A DNA stretch of 64,000 nt from Metaruminococcus_A sp003150405 (GTDB lineage: Bacteria; Bacillota; Clostridia; Oscillospirales; Ruminococcaceae): the NCBI GenBank assembly GCA_902489745.1, contig CABUBB010000004.1, positions 118,620-182,619 on the forward strand, given 5' to 3'. This document shows, one piece after another, positions 44,707 to 53,485 of this stretch; positions within the stretch are counted from its first letter, which is position 1; the number at the start of each line of letters is the position of its first letter. The notes beneath the pieces are model-generated. The model did no database searches. It was given only the letters and a program-made list of their open reading frames with translations, and was not told the origin of the DNA. A program made the position numbers and the translations under genes.

Positions 44707-44958
44707 TTAGAGCGCACCATTGTCTTTGAGAATCTTCTTAACCGTGTCGGTCGGCTGAGCACCGTTTGCAATCCAGGCTTTTGCCTTGTCAGCATCCACT
44801 TTCACAACCGACGGCTCTTTGGTCGGATCATAATAACCAATCTCCTCAATGAACCGGCCATCGCGCGGGTAACGGGAATCCGCTACAACAATGCGGTAGA
44901 ACGGAGCCTTCTTTGCGCCCATGCGGCGAAGTCTAATTTTAACAGCCACAACTGTCAC
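44707..44958 (-). CDS. rpsP: 30S ribosomal protein S16
   Basis: The 83-residue protein has the signature KIRLRRMGAKKAPFYRIVVADSRYPRDG-type N-terminus and the GYYDPTK motif; standard length. Located between ffh and the KH protein. Start ATG 44958 follows a GGAGGTGAC site. Confidence 0.97.
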   Translation of the reverse strand: MTVVAVKIRLRRMGAKKAPFYRIVVADSRYPRDGRFIEEIGYYDPTKEPSVVKVDADKAKAWIANGAQPTDTVKKILKDNGAL

Positions 44959-45011
44959 CTCCTGTAATCTTTGTTCCTTATTCTATCAAGACATAGTCTT
45001 AATAAACTGTG

Positions 45012-46352
45012 TTAAAAGCCGCCCATCGGGGGCATTGCCATCCGGCGGCGTCCACGTTTGCCGCCCATTTTGCCAAACTGCTTCATCATTTTCTGCATTT
45101 GCTCAAACTGTTTGAGCAGGCGGTTGACATCTTCCACCCTCATCCCACAGCCCGCGGCAATCCGCCGTTTGCGGCTTGGATTGATGATCGACGGTTTTTC
45201 CCGTTCCCGGGGCGTCATAGAATAAATAATAGCTTCGGTTTTATGGAGCTGGCTGTCGTCAATGTCGGCGTCCTTAATCTGGCTGCCGACGCCCGGCAGC
45301 ATACCGAGCACCTGTTTGAGCGGACCCATTTTTTGAATCTGCTTCAGTTGATCCAGCAGGTCGTTCAAATCAAAACTGTTTTCTTTCATTTTCTGGGCGA
45401 GCTGCTTGGCCTGATCCTCATCAATGGTGGTCTGCGCTTTTTCAATGAGGGTGAGTACATCGCCCATGCCGAGGATACGGGAGGCCATCCGCTCCGGATG
45501 GAACACCTCCAAATCGCCCAGCTTTTCGCCGGTACCGACAAATTTGACCGATTTCCCGGTCACGGCAAGCACCGAAAGCGCCGCGCCGCCGCGGGTATCG
45601 CCGTCGAGCTTTGTGAGAATCACGCCGCTGATTTCAAGCTGATCGTTAAAGGATTTCGCCACATTGACGGCATCCTGGCCGGTCATAGCGTCGACCACAA
45701 GCAGGATTTCATCTGGCTCGACCTCTTTTTTGATGTCGGCAAGCTCTTTCATGAGCGCCTCGTCAATATGGAGACGGCCAGCGGTATCAATAATCAACAG
45801 GTCGTGGCCATAATCCTTTGCATGTGCGACGGCGTGCTTCGCAATCTGCACCGGGTCGCCCTGCCCTTCCTCAAACACCGGAACACCGGCGCGCTCGCCA
45901 ACAACCTTGAGCTGCTCAATCGCCGCCGGACGGTAAACGTCACAGGCCGCAAGCAAAGGACGGTGACCCTGCTCCTTAAAATGGAGCGCGAGCTTTGCTG
46001 CATGGGTGGTTTTACCAGCCCCCTGCAAGCCTGCCATCATCACAATACAGGGGCCTTTGGACGGAAAACGAATTTTGTTCTGCTCGCCGCCCATAAGGGC
46101 ACAAAGTTCCTCATTTACAATTTTAATAACCTGCTGCGCCGGGGTCAAGCTCTTTAAAACCTCTTCTCCCACAGCACGCTCGCTTACCTTTGCAACAAAG
46201 TCCTTAACAACTTTGTAGTTGACATCCGCCTCAAGAAGCGCAAGACGGACCTCCCGCATAGCTTCTTTGACGTCGGTTTCACTTAATTTGCCTTTGGAAC
46301 GCAGCTTTTTGAACGCCGCGTTTAGTTTATCGGAAAGCCCTTCAAACGCCAT
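45012..46352 (-). CDS. ffh: Signal recognition particle protein Ffh (SRP54)
   Basis: The 446-residue GTPase has the N-domain, the G loops (GLQGAGKTTHAAKLA, DTAGRLHIDE, TKLDGDTRGGAAL) and a methionine-rich M domain ending MAMPPMGGF. It binds the SRP RNA encoded at 18605-18827 and targets membrane proteins to the translocon. ylxM stops one base into its start. Confidence 0.97.
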   Translation of the reverse strand: MAFEGLSDKLNAAFKKLRSKGKLSETDVKEAMREVRLALLEADVNYKVVKDFVAKVSERAVGEEVLKSLTPAQQVIKIVNEELCALMGGEQNKIRFPSKGPCIVMMAGLQGAGKTTHAAKLALHFKEQGHRPLLAACDVYRPAAIEQLKVVGERAGVPVFEEGQGDPVQIAKHAVAHAKDYGHDLLIIDTAGRLHIDEALMKELADIKKEVEPDEILLVVDAMTGQDAVNVAKSFNDQLEISGVILTKLDGDTRGGAALSVLAVTGKSVKFVGTGEKLGDLEVFHPERMASRILGMGDVLTLIEKAQTTIDEDQAKQLAQKMKENSFDLNDLLDQLKQIQKMGPLKQVLGMLPGVGSQIKDADIDDSQLHKTEAIIYSMTPREREKPSIINPSRKRRIAAGCGMRVEDVNRLLKQFEQMQKMMKQFGKMGGKRGRRRMAMPPMGGF

Positions 46353-46729
46353 CAGCTCTCCTCCTCTTCCCCGTAGCGTTCCACAAGTTTACATATCTGG
46401 AGCGAAAGCTCCTTAATGCGATTGTCGTAAACATATTTATCATTGACCGTATAAATGGCGCCTGCAAGCTCGTTTACCTCAGAGAGCATCCGGCGCAAAG
46501 CGCGGTCGTTTTCCACAAAATGCAGTTTTTCCTCAAGCTCCAGCAGGTAGGATTCTCCGCGCTTGATGTTGTCCCGCACACCCTGGCGGGAAATACCTTC
46601 ATGCTCGGCAATTTCCGCAAGGGAAAGGTCCTCGTTGTAATACAGGTCGATGACGTCCTTCTGTTTGTCGGTAAGCATTTCACCGTAGAAGTCGAACAGC
46701 AGCGCAATATTCAAATCCTTGCCCTTCAT
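46352..46729 (-). CDS. ylxM: YlxM/p13-like DNA-binding protein
   Basis: A 125-residue helix-turn-helix protein (LTDKQKDVIDLYYNEDLSLAEIAEHEG then SRQGVRDNIKRGE), the usual upstream partner of ffh. In streptococci this protein assists the SRP pathway. Overlaps ffh by one base. Confidence 0.92.
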   Translation of the reverse strand: MKGKDLNIALLFDFYGEMLTDKQKDVIDLYYNEDLSLAEIAEHEGISRQGVRDNIKRGESYLLELEEKLHFVENDRALRRMLSEVNELAGAIYTVNDKYVYDNRIKELSLQICKLVERYGEEEES

Positions 46730-46772
46730 CGTTTCACCACCTGCATGTAAAGTGTTTTTCTTTACAGTTGAT

Positions 46773-46802
46773 ATTATACTATACCCACATAGAGGCTGTC
46801 AA
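46773..46802 (-). promoter_or_regulatory. SigA-type promoter of the ylxM-ffh-trmD operon
   Basis: TTGACA (46797-46802), 18-base spacer, TATAAT (46773-46778) on the minus strand, both consensus. Confidence 0.85.
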
Positions 46803-46924
46803 GGCAAAAATAAATTTTTTCCGACGAAAAAAACCAAAACTTAGGCGGAAGTTTTCGTGTATCCTGACAAAAACAGCTCTGTTTCAAATGGCAGAAAAAC
46901 ACCGCACCGGCATCCCTGTTCCAT

Positions 46925-47269
46925 GCCGTCGGCACCCGATTCCTCATAGGCAGCGCCAACCACCGGATAGACCGTGTGAGCACCTATCCCTTTGCTGTCT
47001 TCGGTGGTGCCTGGGTTGATCGGGTTCCGACACATTTGGAACAGCTTCCCCGCAAGGGGAAAACTATTGTTGGGAATGATGCATGGTTCGGCCGGGAATG
47101 CCTGATTCTGCCGAGCGTTCACATTGGAGACGGAGCCATTATCGCCGCATATTTGGTGGTCGCGTGGGATGTAGAACCCTATATCATCGTCGGCGGGAAT
47201 CCGGCAAAATCAATCCGCAAGCGTTTTGACGATGACCTCATTCACCTTTTGCTTGCGTTCCGCTGGTAG
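46925..47269 (+). pseudogene. 5'-truncated Vat/xenobiotic O-acetyltransferase remnant
   Basis: The plus-strand frame reads (G)TRFLIGSANHRIDRVSTYPF, then LEQLPRKGKTIVGNDAWFG, IGDGAIIAAYLVV and IVGGNPAKSIRKRFDDDLI. These are the left-handed beta-helix repeats and C-terminal motif of the Vat/chloramphenicol-streptogramin acetyltransferase family (about 210 residues when intact). The N-terminal half is missing; the ANHR segment, which should contain the active histidine, is still present. No start codon or ribosome-binding site supports expression. An old gene fragment, possibly acquired. Confidence 0.8.
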
Positions 47270-47358
47270 GATTTATCCCCGGGACGGCTAACCGAATTGT
47301 TGCCCTTATTGTGCAGCAAAGACCTGGAACAGGTTCGGCAGGCGCTTTCCTGCCAATT

Positions 47359-47386
47359 AAAAAGAAGCCCCTCGGGGCTTCTTTTT
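47359..47386. terminator. Bidirectional terminator downstream of thiT
   Basis: AAGAAGCCCC (47362-47371) pairs with GGGGCTTCTT (47374-47383), with A- and T-runs on the two sides. Confidence 0.88.
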
Positions 47387-47403
47387 GTTTGTATATTCCG
47401 ACT

Positions 47404-48051
47404 TTATACCGCTTTGTCAAACGCCTTATTGCGAATGGCAGGAACCGCCATAATGAGCACTGCGCCGACAACGGTGATGATGGTTTCCGGCACCATATAC
47501 ATGGCGTTGTAGATAACCGAGTACACCCAGGACAACGCCGTACCGGAGAAGGAGCTGAGAATAGACGCGCCCATGTCGGTGGGGAAACCGCCTTCGGTAA
47601 AATACCATTCCGCATAGGAACCAAAGAGAATGGCGCCTGAAAGAACATGGACGACATAGCGAAGCAGGCAGACCACAAAAGTGCCAACGCCAACCGCAAG
47701 AAAAGGATTGGAGATGCGGTTTTTAAACATCGGTGCAAGACCAATCACCGCATAGGCGGCAAGGTAATCCAGCAGGATGGAAAAGACGACGACGTAAAGC
47801 TCCGCGCCGGCAAAAACACCGGTCGTGGCGCCAATGGCCATTTGCAGTACACCAAAGACAATGCCGGAGAAAAAGCCCCAACGGATGCCGTAGCGGAAGG
47901 CCAGAATGATGAGCGGCACCATTGAAAAAATAGTGATGGAACCGCCGTACGGGAGGTTCAGAAACGGAAGATAGTTGGTGAGCAGCGCGAGCACGGTGCC
48001 AAGTGCGATGAGAAGCGCGCTTTCTGTGAGTCTGCGGGTTTTCGGATTCAT
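47404..48051 (-). CDS. thiT: Energy-coupled thiamine transporter ThiT
   Basis: The 215-residue protein has six membrane segments and the ThiT pattern (LTESALLIALGTVLALL, PYGGSITIFSMVPLIILAFRYG, EWYFTEGGFP). It is the substrate-binding S-component that docks to a shared ECF module. Its TPP riboswitch confirms the vitamin. Start ATG 48051 (MNPKTRRLTES); the open frame extends upstream into the riboswitch terminator. The ECF A/T genes are not in the window. Confidence 0.95.
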   Translation of the reverse strand: MNPKTRRLTESALLIALGTVLALLTNYLPFLNLPYGGSITIFSMVPLIILAFRYGIRWGFFSGIVFGVLQMAIGATTGVFAGAELYVVVFSILLDYLAAYAVIGLAPMFKNRISNPFLAVGVGTFVVCLLRYVVHVLSGAILFGSYAEWYFTEGGFPTDMGASILSSFSGTALSWVYSVIYNAMYMVPETIITVVGAVLIMAVPAIRNKAFDKAV

Positions 48052-48096
48052 TTGTGCATTTTCCTTTCTTTTTAAAAAAGTCAGGACACACCAACG

Positions 48097-48123
48097 AAAA
48101 AACCGCATGGCTTGCCATGCGGT
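48097..48123 (-). terminator. Expression-platform terminator of the TPP riboswitch
   Basis: Stem ACCGCATGGC/GCCATGCGGT with a minimal loop, followed on the minus strand by TTTTTTCG. Confidence 0.88.
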
Positions 48124-48154
48124 CACAGATTGATTTAACGAATTGTGAAACGTA

Positions 48155-48250
48155 AATCTTTCCTACGATGGCATTATCCATATCAGGTCAAAGGGACTCA
48201 GGCCGATTTCATGCCATCTCTCAGCCGCAATTTCATGCAGCACCCCCGAT
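48155..48250 (-). promoter_or_regulatory. TPP riboswitch (THI element) of thiT
   Basis: The minus strand has the THI signatures GGGGGTGC, GCGGCTGAGAGATGGC, TTTGACCTGATATGGATAATGCC and CGTAGGAAAG in order. Bound TPP should favour the terminator at 48097-48123 and shut off thiT. Confidence 0.96.
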
Positions 48251-48259
48251 TACGTTAAA

Positions 48260-48288
48260 ACAATAACACATTTGTCACAAATTGTCAA
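48260..48288 (-). promoter_or_regulatory. SigA-type promoter of thiT
   Basis: TTGACA (48283-48288), 17-base spacer, TATTGT (48260-48265) on the minus strand, just upstream of the riboswitch. Confidence 0.8.
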
Positions 48289-48318
48289 CATTTCCCGAAG
48301 CGAACTCGAATCCAACGG

Positions 48319-49425
48319 TTAATAGTACATATAGTACTGGCAGCGGAGCATGCCGTTGTAGAGCTTGCGGCGCTTAACCGCCTTCCGCCCGAAATATCGT
48401 TCAAATTCTTCATCCGGGGAGATGATATAGTAACGCCCATCCCCGGTAAACCGCTCGCCCATGCTGCGGTAGATGGCCTGCGCCTGCTTGATTTCCAGCA
48501 TCCGCTCGCCATAGGGCGGATTTGTGACCACAACGGTGCGCTCCCCCGGCGGAGTAAATTCCGCAATAGGGGCGCATTTCAGGCGGATACGAGCAGAAAT
48601 TCCCGCCTTTTTGGCATTGGCGCGGGTAAGCTCTACCGCCTGCTCGTCGGCGTCCATGCCGAACGCTTCAAAGGATGCATCCCGGCGGATGAGATCAAAA
48701 GCACGGGCACGCTCCTGCTCAAAGACCGATGATCTCAAAAGCCCCCACTTTTCCACCGCAAAGGTACGCTTAAGCCCCGGCGCGATGTTAAGCGCCTTGG
48801 TCGTTGCCTCAATGACAAAGGTGCCGGAACCGCAGAACGGATCGCAGAAGCAGGTGTCCGGGTAGATGCGCGCAAGGTCCAGCATACCGGCGGCAAGGGT
48901 TTCCTTAATGGGCGCTTCACCCGCCTGCTGGCGGTAGCCGCGCTTGTGCAGCGGTACGCCGGAGGTATCCAGCATGATGGTAGCGATATCCTTAAAAATC
49001 GAAAAGCGGATTTGATGGGTCGGGCCGGTCTCTTCGAACCAGGACACGCCGTAAGCGCGTTTCAGCGCCTCTACCGCCGCTTTTTTGACGATGCTCTGGC
49101 AGTCCGGTACGCTTTTGAGCTGGGAGTTGAGGGAGTAGCCCTTGACCGGAAAGGCGTCTGCAGCACCGATGAAGTCCTCAAAGCCCAGCGCCTTGGTGCC
49201 TTCAAACAGCTCGTCAAAGGTGCGGGCCGGAAACTCGCCAAGTTTGATGAGCACCCTCTCGGCAGTGCGGAGGGTGAGGTTTGCCCGCGCGAGCAGATCC
49301 TCTCCGCCCTCAAAGGCAACCTTGCCGTCGGTCACAGAAATTTCTTCACCGCCCATCCGTTTAATTTCCCCGGAAAGAACGCTCTCAAGGCCAAAATGGC
49401 AGGGGCAAATATAAGTCAGTTTCAT
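48319..49425 (-). CDS. THUMP-domain class I SAM-dependent RNA methyltransferase (RlmL/YpsC-like)
   Basis: The 368-residue protein has a ferredoxin-like/THUMP N-terminal part (about 1-150) and a methyltransferase domain with the SAM loop DPFCGSGTFVIEAT (about 190) and catalytic NPPYGER (about 295). Family members methylate guanine N2 in 23S rRNA. The start ATG 49425 (MKLTYICPCHFGLESVL) is typical. Confidence 0.92.
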   Translation of the reverse strand: MKLTYICPCHFGLESVLSGEIKRMGGEEISVTDGKVAFEGGEDLLARANLTLRTAERVLIKLGEFPARTFDELFEGTKALGFEDFIGAADAFPVKGYSLNSQLKSVPDCQSIVKKAAVEALKRAYGVSWFEETGPTHQIRFSIFKDIATIMLDTSGVPLHKRGYRQQAGEAPIKETLAAGMLDLARIYPDTCFCDPFCGSGTFVIEATTKALNIAPGLKRTFAVEKWGLLRSSVFEQERARAFDLIRRDASFEAFGMDADEQAVELTRANAKKAGISARIRLKCAPIAEFTPPGERTVVVTNPPYGERMLEIKQAQAIYRSMGERFTGDGRYYIISPDEEFERYFGRKAVKRRKLYNGMLRCQYYMYY

Positions 49426-49623
49426 TTTATTCTTCTTTCTGATAATTCGGTTCCAACCGTCTGCGGGAATGAAATTTCCACCAGACGGCAGGCCATTCGC
49501 TGATTCAGGCGCAATCCTGCGCTTCTACACACAACCTGCCGAAAGACATGTTTTGCGGCCGCTGTCCTGCGATCGCACCTGTTCAAAGCAGCGGCGACAC
49601 AGCCGCCAAACAGCGTGCAGCCG

Positions 49624-50466
49624 CTACAGTACTGCCTCTGCGTGCCGGGTTACATGGCAGCCGATGTTGACCGCCACCGGAAGCCCGGCGATATGGGTGG
49701 GGTACTGCTCAATGTTGACCGCGAGGGCGGTTGTGTCCCCGCCGAAGCCCTGCGGGCCAATATCCAGCGCATTGATACCCGCAAGCATCTTGGCTTCCAG
49801 ATCCGCATAGAACGGATCGGGGTTGCGAAGTGCGGTATCCCGGCAGAGCGCCTTTTTGGAGAGGGTGGCACAATACTCAAAATCGCCGCCGATACCAACG
49901 CCGACCACCATCGGCGGGCAGGGATTACTCCCGGCAACACGGGCACAGTCCACCACGTAATTAACGATATCCTCCGGCGTGGCGGAGGGGGTGAACATCC
50001 TGCTTTTGCTCATGTTCTCACTGCCAAAACCCTTTGGCGCCACCAGAATGCGCACCTTATCCCCCGGAACAATACGGGTGTGGATAACTGCCGGGGTGTT
50101 ATCGCCGGTATTGACCCGGCGCAGAGGGTCTTTCACGATGGAACAGCGCAGCAGGCCGTCCAGATATCCCTCGCGGACACCGCGGTTGACCGCATCCTCG
50201 AAGGGTTCCCCAGTGAGATGGACCTCCTGCCCGACCTCGATGAAACAGACCGCCATGCCGGTGTCCTGGCAGATGGGAATATCCAGCTCCTTAGCGGCGT
50301 CCAAATTGCGCTCCAAATCCCCCAAAATTTCCTTGGCAAGCGGATTGCGCTCGCTTTTCTGAAACGCTGAAATGGTGTCTGCAAGGCTGCACGGCAGCAC
50401 CTTGTTCGCTTCAATGCAAAGACGGCGGACCTCCTGCGCAATCAGCGCCGTATCAAGCTCTCTCAT
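49624..50466 (-). CDS. Fumarate hydratase class I, alpha subunit (orphan)
   Basis: The 280-residue protein has the N-terminal domain of the iron-sulfur fumarase/tartrate dehydratase family: cluster cysteine in IPICQDTGMAVCFIEVG, APKGFGSENMSKSRM, and GSNPCPPMVVGVGIGGDFEYC. In class I two-subunit enzymes a beta subunit completes the active site; here no beta gene follows (the 198-bp gap before the RNA methyltransferase is too short). It starts by ATGA overlap with the amidohydrolase. Substrate may be fumarate, tartrate or a related hydroxy acid. Confidence 0.88.
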   Translation of the reverse strand: MRELDTALIAQEVRRLCIEANKVLPCSLADTISAFQKSERNPLAKEILGDLERNLDAAKELDIPICQDTGMAVCFIEVGQEVHLTGEPFEDAVNRGVREGYLDGLLRCSIVKDPLRRVNTGDNTPAVIHTRIVPGDKVRILVAPKGFGSENMSKSRMFTPSATPEDIVNYVVDCARVAGSNPCPPMVVGVGIGGDFEYCATLSKKALCRDTALRNPDPFYADLEAKMLAGINALDIGPQGFGGDTTALAVNIEQYPTHIAGLPVAVNIGCHVTRHAEAVL

Positions 50467-51623
50467 CCTACAACCTTCTTTCCGTTCACCCAAACCATAG
50501 CAGGGCGGGCACAGACGCCGAGCGGGTCGCTCCGGTACAGTGCCAAATCCGCCTGCTTGCCCGCCTTAATGGAACCGACGCGGTCCTCCAAACCAAACAG
50601 CTTCGCCGGAATGCTGGTAATGGCCGCAAGCGCATTGCGGTAGGGCAGCCCCTCTGCCGCTGCAACCGCCGCGCAGAGCGGCAGGTACTGGATCGGCGTG
50701 ACCGGATGGTCGGTGCAGATGGCGTTTTCCACCCCTGCCTCCCACAAAAGCGCGGGATTTTTGGGGTCAAGCCCGGAGAGCTCCGGTTTGGAACGGTCGC
50801 ACAGAAACGGCCCGGTCACCACCTTTGCCCCCTCTTCCTTGAGCAGATCAGCAATCTGGTAGCCCTCGGTGCAGTGGATGAGCACGGTATCGAGGTTGAA
50901 TTCTTTGGTAATCCGCAGCGCGGTAAAAATATCGTCTGCGCGGTGGGCGTGGAAAATGGCCTTCATCTCATGGTTCAGTACCGGGATAAGCGCCTCGCAC
51001 TTCATATCAAACTCCGGCTCGTCATAATCCTCACTGTTCTGCTCGGCAAGCCGTTTGTCGTTGAGGTAACGCTGCGCCTTGGTGAGCTGTTCACGGATAA
51101 GAGCGGCGGTTGCCATCCGGGTGACCGGTGTCTGGTTTTTGCCGTGGTAGACGCTTTTCGGGTTCTCCCCAAGTGCAAATTTCATGCCGACAGCCGGGTC
51201 GAGAATCATGTCGTCGACGCGGCGGCCGCAGGTCTTGACGGCGCACCAGCTTCCCGCAATGGGGTTGGCGCTCCCCGGCCCGGTGAGCACCGTGGTGACA
51301 CCTGCCGCAGCCGCCTCCCGGAAGCATTTGTCCATTGGATTGACCGCGTCGATTGCACGAAGCTGCGGCGTGACCGGCTCGGTGTCCTCGTTGCCGTCAT
51401 CCCCCTCAAAGCCGAGGGAATCCTCCCACATGCCGAGATGGCTGTGCGCATCAATGAATCCGGGCAGCAGCAGCGCCCCAGCGGCGTCAACCACTTCCCC
51501 GCCGGACGGCGTATAGGCGGACATATCACCGGCGGCAGCGATCATGCCGTCCTGCACGGTGACATACCCGTTTTCATAATCGACCTCTTCCATAGTCATA
51601 ATTTTTGCATTGATAATATCCAT
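50463..51623 (-). CDS. Amidohydrolase family protein (imidazolonepropionase-like)
   Basis: The 386-residue metal-dependent hydrolase has the HxH motif GFIDAHSHLGMWEDSLG near 55, lysine/histidine ligand regions (FHAHRADDI, LIHCTEGYQIADLL), the catalytic aspartate region ENAICTDHPVTP and the C-terminal beta-strand AGKQADLALYRSDPLG. Members cleave cyclic amides such as hydantoins or imidazolones; the substrate is not assignable. Overlaps the fumarase alpha gene by ATGA, so the two probably act in one pathway. Confidence 0.85.
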   Translation of the reverse strand: MDIINAKIMTMEEVDYENGYVTVQDGMIAAAGDMSAYTPSGGEVVDAAGALLLPGFIDAHSHLGMWEDSLGFEGDDGNEDTEPVTPQLRAIDAVNPMDKCFREAAAAGVTTVLTGPGSANPIAGSWCAVKTCGRRVDDMILDPAVGMKFALGENPKSVYHGKNQTPVTRMATAALIREQLTKAQRYLNDKRLAEQNSEDYDEPEFDMKCEALIPVLNHEMKAIFHAHRADDIFTALRITKEFNLDTVLIHCTEGYQIADLLKEEGAKVVTGPFLCDRSKPELSGLDPKNPALLWEAGVENAICTDHPVTPIQYLPLCAAVAAAEGLPYRNALAAITSIPAKLFGLEDRVGSIKAGKQADLALYRSDPLGVCARPAMVWVNGKKVVG

Positions 51624-52202
51624 TGTTCATTTCCCTTTTTCTGATGGTTTGTTACCTTCATTAAACCATATTTCGGACAAAAATACAAGAAACGGCGCAG
51701 GATTCCATTCGTCCGCTTTCGAAAGAGCGGCCCTTGTTTTCCGGGGATTGCTTTGCCAGACGATATTCCATGTTTCACCCGCACCTTTTTCCAAGCGTCC
51801 AGACAAACGATCGCAGATGGGCGTTGGAAACGGCGTTTCCTTAAAAAAACACTCCGCCGATGATGGCAGACTGCAGTACCACAACCTCACAGTGCATGGC
51901 CGCACGAGTCAAACGCGATTTATGCGAAGCACAAGTAACGATGCAGCATTCCGCGGAGTACAAATACGTCATTCGTCCGACTTGGGAGGACATTGTTCCG
52001 TGTAGAACACGGTAACGCACAATTTATTGTTGATGCTTATGCGCCGTTCATGATAACTACACGCCGCGTGCCAAAGCAAAGCTCCAGGCGGCTGAGAGAG
52101 CATTGCATCATTTGCGAAAAATAGGAACCGTTTTTCATTTAAGTTGTAGGTCTGCGGCCTGTGTGTGGTATAATAAGGTCAAATCAAAAAGGGGGGGCAG
52201 CT
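51624..52202. other. 579-bp region without recognised gene, possibly decayed
   Basis: I see short coding-like tracts (for example a frame reading NAQFIVDAYAPFMITTRRVPK at about 52015-52078) but each is broken by stops and none matches a family I know. A TATAAT element at 52167-52172 may be the -10 box of the next gene. No RNA motif was found. Confidence 0.5.
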
Positions 52203-53459
52203 TTGACACTTATATTCGACCTGGACGGAACCCTATACCAGACCGGAACATCCTTTTATTCTGTTCTGAAACAAGCAGCAGAAGAATTTGGGCAGCCTGT
52301 TCCACAGAAACCAACAGTCTTACAACAGATCGGCAAAACGTCGGACGCCATTATTTCGTTTCTTTTCCCCCATTTGGCTGGGCAGGAGGAGTTCAAACAG
52401 CGTCTGCGGGAACTGGAGCACGGCGCCATCCAAACTGATAGGCTTTATCCTGGCATCCCGCAGCTTTTGAGAAATTTGTCTCAACAAGGACACCAGCTGT
52501 GCATCTGTTCAAACGGCAGCATCGAATATATCCGGCTTGTACTGGACAAAACTGGGATTCACCCCTATTTCGATTTTCTTATAAGCGCAAAACAATTTTC
52601 TTCTAAAACAGCAGCAATTCAAAAAATCATCGAGCGGTATGGCGGTAACTGTATCGTAATTGGCGACACCGCTTCCGATTTTAAGGCAGCCACAAAAAAT
52701 CATATTCCCTCGGTCGCAGCAACCTACGGCTATGGTAGTCGGGATGCTTCTTTGGCCACCTTTCCCGCCGCTGACACAGCAGAAATTGAAAAGCAAATTT
52801 TTCTGTGCCAACTTTACCAGCGCTTATGGGAAGACATGCAAAACAAGAACGCCCGAATTGCAGGCATCAACGGCGTGGACACCTCCGGCAAAACAACATT
52901 TGCCGCGAATTTTGCCCGGTATTTGTCTGCAAAGGGCATTTCCTGTCAGGTTCTTCACCTGGACGATTACCACAACCCATCCCATATCCGAGCGACCGGC
53001 GATGATGAAATTGGTGCGTATTACCAGCACGCATTTGATATCCCACGATTGCTGGAAGAAGTGATTATCCCGCTGAAGCGGAACGGATTCCTGCACAAAA
53101 CTGTATATTGCCTGAATTTGGATACCGACCGCTATGAAAATGAGCGGCATTACCGAATTGACAACGGCACTATCGTTTTGTTGGAAGGAGTTTTGTTGTT
53201 CCGCGAACCCCTCGTCGAGTATCTGGATTACCGCATTTTTCTGGAGATCGGTTTTGACGAGGTCCTGAGGCGGGCGGCTATCCGGGACGTACCGAAATAC
53301 GGTTATTCTTTTTTAGAAAAGTACAAGCAGAAGTATATCCCCGTCCAGCAAAAATACATTGCTGAATGGAAGCCCGCGGAACAGGCCGATGCCGTCCTGC
53401 AAAACAAGGACTTCCTTCATCCCGCTTTAATGCTCAAAGTAAAAACCGCCGCAGATTGA
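52203..53459 (+). CDS. HAD-family phosphatase fused to a uridine kinase-like P-loop kinase
   Basis: The 418-residue protein has two domains. Residues 1-205 are a HAD phosphatase (IFDLDGTLYQTG, CICSNGS, the catalytic lysine segment and VIGDTASDF). Residues 215-418 are a nucleoside-kinase domain with Walker A GINGVDTSGKTTFA, HLDDYHNPS and LLEGVLLF. The start is set at TTG 52203 because GGGGGG lies just upstream; a GTG at 52161 overlaps the -10 promoter box. The fusion suggests control of a nucleoside/phosphate-ester pool. Ends in a terminator. Confidence 0.85.
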   Translation: MTLIFDLDGTLYQTGTSFYSVLKQAAEEFGQPVPQKPTVLQQIGKTSDAIISFLFPHLAGQEEFKQRLRELEHGAIQTDRLYPGIPQLLRNLSQQGHQLCICSNGSIEYIRLVLDKTGIHPYFDFLISAKQFSSKTAAIQKIIERYGGNCIVIGDTASDFKAATKNHIPSVAATYGYGSRDASLATFPAADTAEIEKQIFLCQLYQRLWEDMQNKNARIAGINGVDTSGKTTFAANFARYLSAKGISCQVLHLDDYHNPSHIRATGDDEIGAYYQHAFDIPRLLEEVIIPLKRNGFLHKTVYCLNLDTDRYENERHYRIDNGTIVLLEGVLLFREPLVEYLDYRIFLEIGFDEVLRRAAIRDVPKYGYSFLEKYKQKYIPVQQKYIAEWKPAEQADAVLQNKDFLHPALMLKVKTAAD

Positions 53460-53476
53460 TTCTGCGGCGGTTTTTT
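53446..53476. terminator. Terminator overlapping the end of the HAD-kinase gene
   Basis: Stem CCGCCGCAG (53446-53454) with CTGCGGCGG (53462-53470), loop ATTGATT containing the stop codon, then six Ts. May also act for the convergent ECF gene. Confidence 0.9.
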
Positions 53477-53485
53477 AACCACTTT

